Positions 43,564 to 52,450 of a stretch of 64,000 nucleotides of DNA are shown here, piece by piece. This DNA is from Alphaproteobacteria bacterium (GTDB lineage: Bacteria; Pseudomonadota; Alphaproteobacteria; Micropepsales; Micropepsaceae): the NCBI GenBank assembly GCA_947473475.1, contig CANJBZ010000001.1, positions 124,001 to 188,000 of the forward strand, read 5' to 3'. The stretch's first letter is position 1; each line of letters opens with the position of its first letter. A model generated the notes under the pieces. The model was not told where the DNA came from, did not search any database, and saw only the letters and a list, made by a program, of their open reading frames with translations. A program made the position numbers and the translations under genes.

Positions 43564-45696
43564 ATGACAATTCACATGCATGTGCCCCGGATTTCCCCAG
43601 GACGCCCTGAGCCCCTGGGCCCGAGTTTGGTGGACGGTGGGGTGAACTTCGCATTGTTCTCGGCTCATGCCGAAAAAGTGGAGCTTTGCCTCTTTGATGA
43701 GCAAGGGACGCGCGAGCTGGAACGCGCCGGCCTGTGGCGGACGGGCAATATTTGGCATATCGCCGTGCGGGGCGTACCGGCGGGGCAGCGCTACGGCTTT
43801 CGCGTGCATGGCCCCTACGACCCGCGTCAGGGGCACCGCTTCAATCCCAACAAGCTGTTGATCGATCCCTATGCCCGGGCGCTGGACCGCAGCTTTCGCC
43901 TGGCCCCAGAACATTTCGGCTATCGCGTCGGAGCACCTGAGGGCGATTTGAGTTTCGATGACCGCGACAGTGCGCCGGTTACCCCCAAGTGTATTGTCAC
44001 GGCCGGTCTGCCTTCGGGGTCCGCGGCGCTTGGCGTCCCCTGGAAAGACACCATTCTCTATGAGTTGCATGTTCGCGGCTTCACGATGCGGCGCGAGGAT
44101 CTGGCGCCGGAGCTTCGCGGAACCTTCGCAGCCTTGTCGGCACCGCCCGTCGTCGCGCATCTGCGCTCGCTTGGGGTTTCGTCCGTTGAGCTTCTTCCCG
44201 TTCAGGCGATAGCGGATGAGCCGCATTTCGCGCGCGCGGGTCTGCGCAATTATTGGGGCTACAACACGCTCAATTTCTTTGCCGCGGAACCACGTTATGC
44301 CTCGGGTGAACCGGCGGTTGAATTCCGCGAGATGGTCGGTACGCTGCATCGAAACGGCTTGGAAGTGATCCTCGATGTTGTCTTCAATCATACGGCGGAA
44401 GGCGACGAACTGGGACCGACGCTCTCTTTCCGCGGCATCGACAATGCGTCCTATTACGCGCTGCGGCCGGACGATCGCCGTTACTATGAAAATTTCACCG
44501 GGACCGGAAATAGCCTGAACCTGTTCCACCCTGCTGTTTCACAGCTTGTGCTGGATTCGCTGCGACACTGGGCACGCGCGGGAGCCGACGGCTTCCGCTT
44601 CGATCTTGCCGCGACGCTCGGACGCGAAAACGGCGTGTTCAACCGCAACGCCGCCTTCTTTCAAAGTTTGGCCGCCGATTCCGAGCTTTCCCGGCTGAAG
44701 CTGATCGCGGAGCCATGGGACGCGGCCGCCGGCGGCTATCAAACCGGAAATTTCCCGCCGCCGTTCGCCGAATGGAACGACCGCTACCGCAACACCGCGC
44801 GCCGTTTCTGGCGGGGCGATGGCCGTGTGACGCCGGAAATGATTCAGCGTTTTGCCGGGTCCGACGACCTCTTCGGCAACCGGGGACCGCTTGCCGGCAT
44901 CAACTTCATCACCGCCCACGACGGGTTCACGCTGAGCGATCTCGTCAGTTACGCGCACAAACACAACTGGCAAAATGGCGAAAACAATGCGGACGGTACG
45001 ACAGACAATCTCAGTTGGAACGAAGGTGTCGAGGGACCTAGCGAAAACCCGGACATCCGCGCACGGCGTCTGAGGGCCCGGCGCAATTTCATGGCGACGC
45101 TGATGTTTTCGGTTGGGGTGCCGATGCTGACGGCGGGCGACGAACTCGGTCACTCACAAGGGGGCAACAACAACGCCTATTGCCAGGACAACGAGATAAG
45201 CTGGATGGATTGGCAGCTTGAAGAGAACGACGCGGTATTCCTGCGCTTCGTGCGCAAGGCGATCGCGTTACGAAAAGCGCATCCCGTATTTCAGCGGAGC
45301 AGTTTTTTCCATGGCCGCTCCGGCGGCCCGTTCGGGCGCAAAGACGTGGCGTGGTTGCATCCCGACGGCCGCGAAATCACCGGTGCGGATTGGGAGGCAT
45401 CGGACCTCAATGCCTTCGCCGCAGCCCTCGGTGGAACCGAACCCGGCGATGAGCCGCAGCGATACTTGCTCGCTTTCAATCTAACCGATGCGGCGCAGAC
45501 TTTCACAATTCCGGAACGCGAGGGCGGTCCGTGGCAGCGTCTATTGGACACCGCCTATGCGGATGGGGGGGGGGCCGCGATCATCGGCCGGGGCGGCCAG
45601 ATGGAAGCGCCACCTCAAAGCCTCATCCTGCTCGCCGAATCATTCGCCAGGAATCTAGAGCATGATCCGATCAAAATGAATCGGATCATGCTCTAG
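43564..45696 (+). CDS. glgX: Glycogen debranching enzyme GlgX
   Basis: 710 residues; ATG or GTG codons a few triplets later are alternative starts. CBM48-type front (PLGPSLVDGGVNFALFS), then GH13 core: YELHVRGFT, VVFNHTAEG, nucleophile region GADGFRFDLAATLG, acid KLIAEPWDAAAGGY and NFITAHDGFTLSDLVSY. It removes alpha-1,6 branches. The last roughly 15 codons run through a long perfect palindrome (45649-45702) and encode NLEHDPIKMNRIML; the stop codon lies inside the repeat. The natural C-terminus may have ended earlier before the repeat arrived. Confidence 0.94.
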   Translation: MTIHMHVPRISPGRPEPLGPSLVDGGVNFALFSAHAEKVELCLFDEQGTRELERAGLWRTGNIWHIAVRGVPAGQRYGFRVHGPYDPRQGHRFNPNKLLIDPYARALDRSFRLAPEHFGYRVGAPEGDLSFDDRDSAPVTPKCIVTAGLPSGSAALGVPWKDTILYELHVRGFTMRREDLAPELRGTFAALSAPPVVAHLRSLGVSSVELLPVQAIADEPHFARAGLRNYWGYNTLNFFAAEPRYASGEPAVEFREMVGTLHRNGLEVILDVVFNHTAEGDELGPTLSFRGIDNASYYALRPDDRRYYENFTGTGNSLNLFHPAVSQLVLDSLRHWARAGADGFRFDLAATLGRENGVFNRNAAFFQSLAADSELSRLKLIAEPWDAAAGGYQTGNFPPPFAEWNDRYRNTARRFWRGDGRVTPEMIQRFAGSDDLFGNRGPLAGINFITAHDGFTLSDLVSYAHKHNWQNGENNADGTTDNLSWNEGVEGPSENPDIRARRLRARRNFMATLMFSVGVPMLTAGDELGHSQGGNNNAYCQDNEISWMDWQLEENDAVFLRFVRKAIALRKAHPVFQRSSFFHGRSGGPFGRKDVAWLHPDGREITGADWEASDLNAFAAALGGTEPGDEPQRYLLAFNLTDAAQTFTIPEREGGPWQRLLDTAYADGGGAAIIGRGGQMEAPPQSLILLAESFARNLEHDPIKMNRIML

Positions 45697-45702
45697 ATTC
45701 CT
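45649..45702. repeat. Perfect 23-base-arm palindrome at the end of glgX
   Basis: Arms 45649-45671 and 45680-45702 are exact reverse complements with an 8-base loop; the core of each arm is AGAGCATGATCCGAT or its complement. It resembles an alphaproteobacterial intergenic palindrome and may also serve as a terminator for glgX. The glgX TAG at 45694-45696 lies in the right arm. Confidence 0.85.
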
Positions 45703-45711
45703 TGGTTTTGC

Positions 45712-45755
45712 GCGCAATCTAACGACGAACCGGCGTCCACTTCGTCGGATTGCGC
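45712..45755. repeat. Second palindromic element downstream of glgX
   Basis: Arms GCGCAATC...CGACGAA (45712-45729) and TTCGTCG GATTGCGC (45741-45755), interrupted by three bases on the left. It is the same general kind of alphaproteobacterial palindrome as the neighbouring one, with different sequence. The rest of the 45756-45919 gap holds nothing recognised. Confidence 0.7.
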
Positions 45756-45919
45756 TCTAGCGGGAGTTGTTCCCGGCTGGAGACTCGATTCGTCAAATGT
45801 GAAGCGCGCCAATTCGCGGGCAACCGGGCAAGAGCAAAGAACCACAAGAAGCGCGCATGGAACGAGGCGCGCGCTCTTGGTCGTCTGGCGATCCAGAGAG
45901 GTTAAGCATGTAACCTGCT

Positions 45920-47695
45920 TTATGCGTGCATCAGCGGGCCGGGGTTCTTGATGTAATCCGTCACGATCTTGTTCGCCGACCAATAGGCAGAGGCTCCCAG
46001 CGGTCCCGTCGGGTTGTAGCTTTGATTCTGCGGGAAGGTGGAGGCGCCCATGATGAACAGATTGCTCGCGTCCCAGGCCTGCAGATATTTGTTCACGACG
46101 CTGGTCTTGGGATCGGTCCCCATGATTGTGCCGCCGGTATTGTGGGTCGACTGATAGGGCCGTGAGTCGTAATCGCCGGTGCGGAAGCGGGGCGGTGTCA
46201 TGATGGTGGGATTCATCGCGCGCGCGATTTCCGCCGATTTCTGGCTCAGGAAAGCGCCGATCTTGTAGTCGTTTTCCTTCCAGTTGAAGGTCATGCGGAG
46301 CAGCGGGCGGCCGATCGCGTCCTTATAAGTCGGATCGAGATCGAGATAATTGTCGCGATAGGCGTAGTTGCACGCCGTCCCTGCGACCGTGAACCAGCGC
46401 CGGTAATATTTCGCCGTTGCTGCTTTCCAGTCCTTACCCCAGCGCGGCGTGCCCGGCGGGACTTGCCGCGTTTCGATAGGGCGGCCGTTCGACAGGCCTG
46501 CGGAAATGTGACCGCCGCCGATGAAGCCCAGTCCTGAGTGATCGAAATTGTCGCTGTTGAAATCGTCCATGATGGTGCCGAACGCGCCGGCCGCCATGAA
46601 CGGATTGGTCTCCTTGTCGTCGAAGAACACGGTGACGCCAGAGCCCGTGTATTGGTAGCAATAATTCTTGCCGACGGTTCCGCGTCCGGTGACCGGATCG
46701 TAGGGCGTGCCGATGCCGGAATAGAGCATCAACAGCGTGTTGTTGAAGACATAGGCGGCGAGAATGATGATACCCGCGGGCTGCTCATATTCTTCGCCGG
46801 TGCGCGTATCGATATAGGTGACCGATGTCACTTTTTTGACGCGGCGGTCGTAATTGAGTTTCTTCACATAGGCGTTCGTCCGTAATTCGAAACGCGGATC
46901 GGGCATCAGCACGGGAAGGATGTTCACATTGGGCGATGCCTTCGCGTTCGACTCGCAGCCATAGCGTTCGCAGAAGCCGCAATAGACGCATTGGCCCATC
47001 GTGGCGCCTTCGAAATTCGTATAGGCCTCGCTGGCATTGGCGGACGGCTGCGGGAAGGGGTGATAGCCGAGCTTCTTCGCGGCATCATCAAATAGGACGG
47101 ATGAAAGGCCCCGGGCCAGCGGCTTGTTGGGATAGTGATTGGATCGGGGACCCTCAAACGGATTACCGCCGTCAATCTTCTGTCCACGGAGGTTTCCGGC
47201 TTGTCCGGAAATGCCGCAAAGCCGTTCGAACTTGTCGTAATAGGGCTCCATATCGGCATAGGTGACGCCAAAATCCTGCACCGTCATGTCGGCAGGGATG
47301 ACCTTGGCGCCGTATTTCTGGGTGTAGTGCGAGCGCACCATGTAGTCGGCCTCAAGCCGCCGCCATGTCGCGCCGTTCCAGTGCGAACCCGCGCCGCCCA
47401 CATTGTTGCCCGGCAGGAACGAGCCCAAACGGCGGAGCGGCAAGGCCGTGTCGCGCGTGGTGTGGCGCAAGCTCACGGTTTCCATCGCCGTGTCCTGAAA
47501 CAGCTCGTGGCGATTACCGTATTTCAGCTCGTCGCGGATTTGCGGGATCGTGAAATCCTCGCGCGGCGTGCGCATGGAGCCGCGCTCCAGGCCCACCACA
47601 TTCAATCCGGCTTTGGTCAGCTCGCGGGAAAGAATGCTTCCCGTCCAGCCCATGCCGATGACGACCGCATCGGTTTCTTTGAGTTTCGTAACCAT
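45920..47695 (-). CDS. GMC-family FAD dehydrogenase, catalytic subunit, set 2
   Basis: 591 residues, a close paralogue of the protein at 36793. It has the FAD motif VVIGMGWTGSILSREL, the same cysteine cluster CVYCGFCERYGC, and active-site regions YQSTHNTGGTIMG and FPQNQSYNPTGPLGA. One difference stands out: copy 1 has a His in FPQQHGYNPTG, whereas here the matching position reads NQSYNPTG, so that His is lost. This may change substrate or activity. It lies 15 bases downstream of its Tat-type small subunit. No cytochrome gene is adjacent. Confidence 0.9.
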   Translation of the reverse strand: MVTKLKETDAVVIGMGWTGSILSRELTKAGLNVVGLERGSMRTPREDFTIPQIRDELKYGNRHELFQDTAMETVSLRHTTRDTALPLRRLGSFLPGNNVGGAGSHWNGATWRRLEADYMVRSHYTQKYGAKVIPADMTVQDFGVTYADMEPYYDKFERLCGISGQAGNLRGQKIDGGNPFEGPRSNHYPNKPLARGLSSVLFDDAAKKLGYHPFPQPSANASEAYTNFEGATMGQCVYCGFCERYGCESNAKASPNVNILPVLMPDPRFELRTNAYVKKLNYDRRVKKVTSVTYIDTRTGEEYEQPAGIIILAAYVFNNTLLMLYSGIGTPYDPVTGRGTVGKNYCYQYTGSGVTVFFDDKETNPFMAAGAFGTIMDDFNSDNFDHSGLGFIGGGHISAGLSNGRPIETRQVPPGTPRWGKDWKAATAKYYRRWFTVAGTACNYAYRDNYLDLDPTYKDAIGRPLLRMTFNWKENDYKIGAFLSQKSAEIARAMNPTIMTPPRFRTGDYDSRPYQSTHNTGGTIMGTDPKTSVVNKYLQAWDASNLFIMGASTFPQNQSYNPTGPLGASAYWSANKIVTDYIKNPGPLMHA

Positions 47696-47710
47696 TGCCC
47701 ACCCTCTGCT

Positions 47711-48430
47711 TTAAGAAAAGTCCGCGATCGACAGCGGGCCCTTGTCGTATTTTTTGTTGAAGTAGGTCTTGATCTCGTCGCGATAGCTGGCTGGCAAGCC
47801 GGGGAAGCCGATCATCTTCCACGCCACCTTGTCTTTGTTGCCGCCGTACATCGGGTCGGCAAAGAACCCTTCCATGCAAATCTGCAGCAAATTGTCGAAG
47901 AAGAAGGCCGAGGTGAAACCGCCGTTGAAGTCGGCCTTACCCGAATCCATGGCCTTGAAGGCTTCCTCGCGCTGGGCAGGCGTCAGCCGGTCGAACTCCT
48001 TGCCGTAGGTCTTCACGCACCAGGCATTGGCCGCGGTGATGCCGGCGCGGAAGAATTCCCGCGGCGTCAGCGCCAGCTGGTAGCCAAGCTCCGCTTTGGC
48101 GGGAAGGAACGGTCCCTGGCGATAGAGCCGAGCGCCATTGCCGAAGCCGCCGCCGAGCTGCCGGTCGATGAAGACGGCAAGGCCGCAGTCCGTGCCCGAC
48201 GGGGTCAGTTCATCGGCCGGGATGATCGTATCCGCGGCGGCCTTGATAAATTCGACCTCGGTGGGCGTCAGCGTCAGCCAGACTTCCGGCTCGGCGGCTG
48301 CGGCTGGCGCGGGCGCGGCAACGGCTTGCGTCGCTTGGGGCAGGGCGGCGGCGGTTGCCAGGGCGGCTCCCGCGGCGCCGGCTCCGGCGCCTTTGAGAAA
48401 ATCGCGGCGTGGAATTTTTTCGTCTGCCAT
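47711..48430 (-). CDS. Gluconate 2-dehydrogenase subunit 3-like protein, Tat-exported, set 2
   Basis: 239 residues from the ATG at 48430 (GGAGGAG upstream). It has a twin-arginine signal (PRRDFLKGAGAGAAGAALA), then an Ala/Pro-rich linker, and the subunit 3 body (LTPTEVEFIKAAADTIIPAD; CGLAVFIDRQLGGGF). Unlike set 1 there is no lipobox Cys after the signal. It is expected to escort the GMC subunit encoded next. The start region faces vapB across a 110-base divergent gap. Confidence 0.88.
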   Translation of the reverse strand: MADEKIPRRDFLKGAGAGAAGAALATAAALPQATQAVAAPAPAAAAEPEVWLTLTPTEVEFIKAAADTIIPADELTPSGTDCGLAVFIDRQLGGGFGNGARLYRQGPFLPAKAELGYQLALTPREFFRAGITAANAWCVKTYGKEFDRLTPAQREEAFKAMDSGKADFNGGFTSAFFFDNLLQICMEGFFADPMYGGNKDKVAWKMIGFPGLPASYRDEIKTYFNKKYDKGPLSIADFS

Positions 48431-48539
48431 GGGCTCCTCCGAAAGCGGCAAGCGCTACTGCCTGGACTGTAGCAGGTTCGCAAGGGAAATCCCGGAACTT
48501 GTGGAAGCGGGGCTTGCGCGTCCAACGCTGCAATCCTAT

Positions 48540-48564
48540 TGTATATACGTCACTGTATATACGT
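48540..48564 (+). promoter_or_regulatory. Twin operator-like repeats before vapBC
   Basis: Two identical 11-base copies TGTATATACGT at 48540-48550 and 48554-48564, each containing the palindrome GTATATAC, 14 bases apart. They end eight bases before the vapB ATG. This is the arrangement expected for autoregulation by a VapBC complex. Confidence 0.7.
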
Positions 48565-48571
48565 GAGTGCG

Positions 48572-48814
48572 ATGGCCACGGCGCGTGTCTTCAAGTCCGG
48601 CAATTCTCAGGCAGTGCGTCTTCCCAAAGCCTTTCGCCTGGAAGGGCCAGAGGTGGAAATCTACCGCCGGGGCGATGAGATTGTGTTGCGCGACAGCCCT
48701 AAGAAGAAGCGCCAGGGGATGGCACAGATTTTCGATGTCTTGGACGAAATGCCGGAAGACGTCTTCGACGGAATTAAGGACACAAGGCCGCCGCGGGAAC
48801 GCGAAGGTCTATGA
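48572..48814 (+). CDS. vapB: VapB-type antitoxin (AbrB/SpoVT fold)
   Basis: 80 residues from the ATG at 48572. The N-terminus TARVFKSGNSQAVRLPKAFRL (pieces VFKSGNSQAVRLPK) is the swapped-hairpin AbrB/MazE DNA-binding domain typical of VapB. The C-terminal tail (FDVLDEMPEDVFDGIK) should bind and block the toxin. The stop overlaps the vapC start by four bases (ATGA). Confidence 0.93.
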   Translation: MATARVFKSGNSQAVRLPKAFRLEGPEVEIYRRGDEIVLRDSPKKKRQGMAQIFDVLDEMPEDVFDGIKDTRPPREREGL

Positions 48815-49218
48815 CCACGCCGCGTTATCTCTTCGACACCGACATTTGCATTTTTTTGAGGCGGCAACGTCCGGCGGAGCTGGTCGCGCGGGTAGGGGCG
48901 CTCGATATGGGCGAGGCGGCCATTTCGATCATCACCTATGGTGAACTCGTATACGGGGTCATGAAGAATGCGGAACCGGATCGCGCGCGCTCCGGCCTGG
49001 AGCGCCTGACAGCATTCCTGCCGGTGCTGCCGCTTCCGGGCGAAGTGGGAGACATGTACGGCGAAGTTCGGGCCAAGTTGGCCAAACGGGGCGAACTGAT
49101 CGGAACGAACGATCTTTGGATCGCAGCGCACGCGCTGGTTTCCAATCTCGTCCTCGTCACCAACAATGAACGTGAGTTCAGGCGCATTCCCAGCCTGAAA
49201 GTTGAAAATTGGGCATAA
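48811..49218 (+). CDS. vapC: VapC-type PIN-domain toxin ribonuclease
   Basis: 135 residues. PIN acidic residues are present: Asp9 (YLFDTDICI), Glu45 (ITYGELVYG) and Asp101 (GTNDLWIAAHAL), followed by VTNNEREFRRI. These make the Mg-dependent nuclease site, so the toxin appears intact. VapC toxins typically cut tRNA or rRNA. It is translationally coupled to vapB. Confidence 0.93.
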   Translation: MTTPRYLFDTDICIFLRRQRPAELVARVGALDMGEAAISIITYGELVYGVMKNAEPDRARSGLERLTAFLPVLPLPGEVGDMYGEVRAKLAKRGELIGTNDLWIAAHALVSNLVLVTNNEREFRRIPSLKVENWA

Positions 49219-49263
49219 TAGCAGCGCGAAGAAATTGCTTCGACGGCTTTAGGACGAGGAACA

Positions 49264-50265
49264 GTGCAGTACGATATCGAGTTGAATTCAGCGGCCCATT
49301 ATCCCGTTCGGGGCATCGTCGAGCTTTCGCCGCTGATCGAGCAGGCAGGGTTCGGCGCGTTCTGGAAGGGCGAATCCAACAGCACCGATCCGCTGGTGCT
49401 GCTGTCTGCGATTGCGGCGCGCACCAGCACGCTGAAGCTTGGAACGGCCATCTATCACATCTACGGGCGCAGCGCGGTGACGCTCGGCATGCAAGCGGCA
49501 ACGCTGCAGGATTTGTCCGGGGGGCGCCTGTTGCTCGGTCTTGGCGTCGCCAACAAAACGATAGCCTCGTGGCACAATGGCGTCTTCGACCGGCCGCTGC
49601 GCCGAGCGCGCGAATTCATCGATATCGTGAAAATGACGGCAGCCGGTGAGCGCGTCGAATATGAAGGGGAGATCTACAACACCGGCAAGCGTTTCCAGCT
49701 GTCCTGGAAGCCGGATCATCCGCAATTCCCGATTTATCTCGCGGCCCTTGGTCCGCAGATGACGAGGCTGACCGGCAAGATTGCCGACGGCGTGTTTATC
49801 AATATGGGCACGCCCGAAACCATCAAGGAGATCGCGGGGCGCGTGCGCGAAGGCGCCATCGAGGCCGGACGCGACCCCAATATGATCGAAATCATCGCCA
49901 AGGTGCGCTGTTCGCTGCATCCCGATCGCACTGTCGCGCGCGACACGCTGCGGCAGGGACTGGCGTTCTACAACATTGCCGACCACTATAAGGGCATGCT
50001 GATCGGAGCAGGCTTCGAACCCGAAGTCACGCGGATTCAGGACGCCTTCAAAACCGGCGGGTTCAAAGCCGCCGTGCAGCACTTGACCGATGACTACATG
50101 GACAAGCTGCCGGCCATTCCGGGCACGTCCGTCAAAGAGATCAAGGAGCGGCTTGAGCCGTTTCGCGAGGCCGGTGTGACGCGGCTCGTTATTCCCTATG
50201 TCCCCGCCTCCGAAGCGGTTATCGAGGACGCGCGCCGATTCTTGGACGCATGGGGGAATTCCTAA
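49264..50265 (+). CDS. LLM-class (luciferase-like) flavin- or F420-dependent oxidoreductase
   Basis: 333 residues from a GTG start. TIM-barrel luciferase-like sequence: FGAFWKGESNSTDPLVLL, LKLGTAIYHIYGRSAV, LGLGVANKTIASWHNG and PIYLAALGPQMTRLTGKIADG. The family includes F420-dependent reductases and FMN monooxygenases. The F420 synthesis genes and the NADPH:F420 reductase-like gene a few kilobases away favour F420. It heads a plus-strand run with an acyl-CoA dehydrogenase 19 bases downstream. The substrate is unknown. Confidence 0.88.
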   Translation: MQYDIELNSAAHYPVRGIVELSPLIEQAGFGAFWKGESNSTDPLVLLSAIAARTSTLKLGTAIYHIYGRSAVTLGMQAATLQDLSGGRLLLGLGVANKTIASWHNGVFDRPLRRAREFIDIVKMTAAGERVEYEGEIYNTGKRFQLSWKPDHPQFPIYLAALGPQMTRLTGKIADGVFINMGTPETIKEIAGRVREGAIEAGRDPNMIEIIAKVRCSLHPDRTVARDTLRQGLAFYNIADHYKGMLIGAGFEPEVTRIQDAFKTGGFKAAVQHLTDDYMDKLPAIPGTSVKEIKERLEPFREAGVTRLVIPYVPASEAVIEDARRFLDAWGNS

Positions 50266-50284
50266 AATTCGAGGGGAGTTTTGA

Positions 50285-51439
50285 ATGGCGTCGGTTGAAG
50301 ACCGCAATGCGATCCGCGAGGCCATCCGCAAGATTTGCGTAGGCTTTCCGGATCAATATTGGCGCGACATCGACAAGGCCAGCGCTTATCCGCAGGCTTT
50401 TGTCGATGCGCTGACGCAGTCCGGTTATCTTGGCTGTCTCATTCCCGAAGAATATGGCGGCGCGGGACTCGGCATGGCCGAGGCGGCGATTATTTTGGAA
50501 GAGATCAACCGCTCGCCGGGAAACGGCCTCGCGTGCCACGCGCAGATGTACACCATGGGGACACTGCTGCGGCATGGGTCGGCCGATCAGAAGCAGCGAT
50601 ATCTTCCGGGCATCGCCAGCGGCGAGATTCGTCTACAGGCCTTCGGCGTGACTGAGCCGAATGCCGGATCGGAATCCACGCGCATCGAAACGCGGGCCGA
50701 GCGCAAGGGCGACAAGTACATCGTCAACGGCCAGAAGATTTTCATCTCGCGCGTGAAGCAGTCCGACCTGATGCTGCTTCTTGCGCGCACCACGCCCTAC
50801 AACGAGCTCACGGACAAGACGCAAGGCCTGTCGGTTTTCATCTTGGATTTGCGCGACATCAAAGGGCGGTTCGAAGTTCAGCCGCTGGACATGATGTTCA
50901 ACTATCACACGAACATTCTGTTTTTTGAGAATGTCGAAATCCCCGTCGAGAACCGCATCGGTGAGGAGGGCAAAGGCTTTCGCTACATCATCGATGGCTG
51001 GAACGCCGAGCGCATTCTGATCGCCTCCGAAGCCATCGGCGACGGGCGCTGGTTTGTCGATAAAGGCACGAAATACGCGAGCGAGCGTGTGGTCTTCGGC
51101 AAGCCCATCGGAGCCAACCAAGGTGTGCAGTTTCCGCTGGCCAAGGCCTACGCCCATGTCGAGGCGGCCGCCTGCATGCGCGATGTGGCGGCGGCGAAAT
51201 TCGACGCCGGCGAGAAATGCGGCGCGGAAGCCAATATGGCCAAGCTGCTGGCGTCCGAGGCGTCTTGGGAAGCGGCCAACGCCTGTTTGGACGCGCACGG
51301 CGGCTATGGCTTCACACGCGAGTTCGACGTTGAGCGCAAATTCCGCGAGACGCGGCTTTTTATGACCGCGCCCATCAACAACAATCTGGTGTTGGCCTTC
51401 CTGGGCCAAAACGTACTCGGCATGCCAAAGTCGTATTAA
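50285..51439 (+). CDS. Acyl-CoA dehydrogenase family flavoprotein
   Basis: 384 residues. FAD/substrate motifs LQAFGVTEPNAGSES and IKGR-type middle region, then DAHGGYGFTREFDVERKFRE. The canonical catalytic Glu of the YEGT motif is absent: the aligned stretch reads RLFMTAPINNNL. The base may lie elsewhere, or the chemistry may differ from classic alpha,beta-dehydrogenation. It sits between the LLM oxidoreductase and a CitE-like lyase and is likely a step in a CoA-ester pathway. Confidence 0.88.
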   Translation: MASVEDRNAIREAIRKICVGFPDQYWRDIDKASAYPQAFVDALTQSGYLGCLIPEEYGGAGLGMAEAAIILEEINRSPGNGLACHAQMYTMGTLLRHGSADQKQRYLPGIASGEIRLQAFGVTEPNAGSESTRIETRAERKGDKYIVNGQKIFISRVKQSDLMLLLARTTPYNELTDKTQGLSVFILDLRDIKGRFEVQPLDMMFNYHTNILFFENVEIPVENRIGEEGKGFRYIIDGWNAERILIASEAIGDGRWFVDKGTKYASERVVFGKPIGANQGVQFPLAKAYAHVEAAACMRDVAAAKFDAGEKCGAEANMAKLLASEASWEAANACLDAHGGYGFTREFDVERKFRETRLFMTAPINNNLVLAFLGQNVLGMPKSY

Positions 51440-51446
51440 ATATTTC

Positions 51447-51490
51447 GTCATGCTGAGGTGCGTTGCGAAGCAACGCCTCGAAGCACGCAG
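51447..51490. repeat. Short alphaproteobacterial-type palindromic repeat
   Basis: CGTCATGCTGAGG...CCTCGAAGCACGC around a stem GCGTTGCGAAGCAACGC. It is the reverse orientation of the element at 8375-8414. Confidence 0.65.
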
Positions 51491-51530
51491 GTGCGTTCCG
51501 GCGCACCGGGCGAGGGGAGAGAAAAAGATT

Positions 51531-52448
51531 ATGAACGACCAACCCAAACGGCTTTATCGCTCCTGGATGTTCGTGCCGGGCGACCGCCCGCGCATGATCG
51601 AAAAGGCGCTCGGCACCGGCGTCGATGTCATCATGATGGACATCGAAGACGCTGTGGTGGCTGCGGAAAAAGAAAACGCGCGCATCCAAATCGGCGCCGC
51701 GTTCGACATGGTTTCCGAACGGCAGCGGGACGAGCCGGGTTACCGGACGCCCGCGCGTTACGTCCGCACCAATGCGGTCGGCTCGGAGCGATTTATCCAG
51801 GACATTAAGGCCGTCGTCCGGCCAGGCCTTGAAGGCCTTGTCATTCCCAAAGTCGATACCATCGCGCAGGTGCGTGTGGTGGAAGACGAGCTTGGCCGCG
51901 CCGAAGTCGCGCGCCACGTGCCGGGAGGTTCGGTAAAGCTGCTGATCGCCATTGAAAGCCCGATCGGGCTGTTCAACACGTTTCAGATTGCCTCATCCTC
52001 GCCGCGCATCATCGGCGTTCTGTTCGGCGGCGAGGACTTCTCCCGCGCCATGAACCTGCCGATGCGGCGCGAAGGCGAAGCGTTGGATATGCTCTACGCC
52101 CGCTCGCACCTCGCGACGGCGGCGGCGGCGGCGCAAGTCCAGGCCGTGGACGGCGTGTGGGTCGATCTGGACGATATGGACGGCATGCGGCGGAATGCGC
52201 TGCAGGCACGCCGCCTGGGCATGAGCGGCATTTCCATCATTCATCCCAAACAGATCGAAGACGCAAATGCCGCATTCTCACCGGGCAAGGAAGAAATCGA
52301 ATACGCGCAAGCGGTGGTGAACGCCTTTGAGGATGCACGCGACCGCGGCCTTGGCGCCATTGCTTTCCGGGGACAATTGCTTGACTTCCCCATCGTCGAT
52401 CGCGCCCGCCAAACCTTGGCATTGGCGAAATCAATGGGCATCGCATAA
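51531..52448 (+). CDS. HpcH/HpaI-family CoA-ester lyase (CitE/malyl-CoA lyase-like)
   Basis: 305 residues from the ATG at 51531. Family landmarks are SWMFVPGDRPRMIEKAL, VDVIMMDIEDAVV (metal-binding acidic residues), LIAIESPIGLFN and LFGGEDFSRAM. These lyases cleave or form beta-hydroxyacyl-CoA esters such as citramalyl-, malyl- or beta-methylmalyl-CoA. With the neighbouring CoA transferase, dehydrogenase and MaoC hydratase it makes a plausible route for a dicarboxylic acid. The exact substrate is unproven. Confidence 0.88.
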   Translation: MNDQPKRLYRSWMFVPGDRPRMIEKALGTGVDVIMMDIEDAVVAAEKENARIQIGAAFDMVSERQRDEPGYRTPARYVRTNAVGSERFIQDIKAVVRPGLEGLVIPKVDTIAQVRVVEDELGRAEVARHVPGGSVKLLIAIESPIGLFNTFQIASSSPRIIGVLFGGEDFSRAMNLPMRREGEALDMLYARSHLATAAAAAQVQAVDGVWVDLDDMDGMRRNALQARRLGMSGISIIHPKQIEDANAAFSPGKEEIEYAQAVVNAFEDARDRGLGAIAFRGQLLDFPIVDRARQTLALAKSMGIA

Positions 52449-52450
52449 TT

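Noticed and set aside
47135-48472. 445-codon frame opposite the second GMC set
   Set aside because: Antisense to two genes with strong motifs and a Tat signal; no protein family features.
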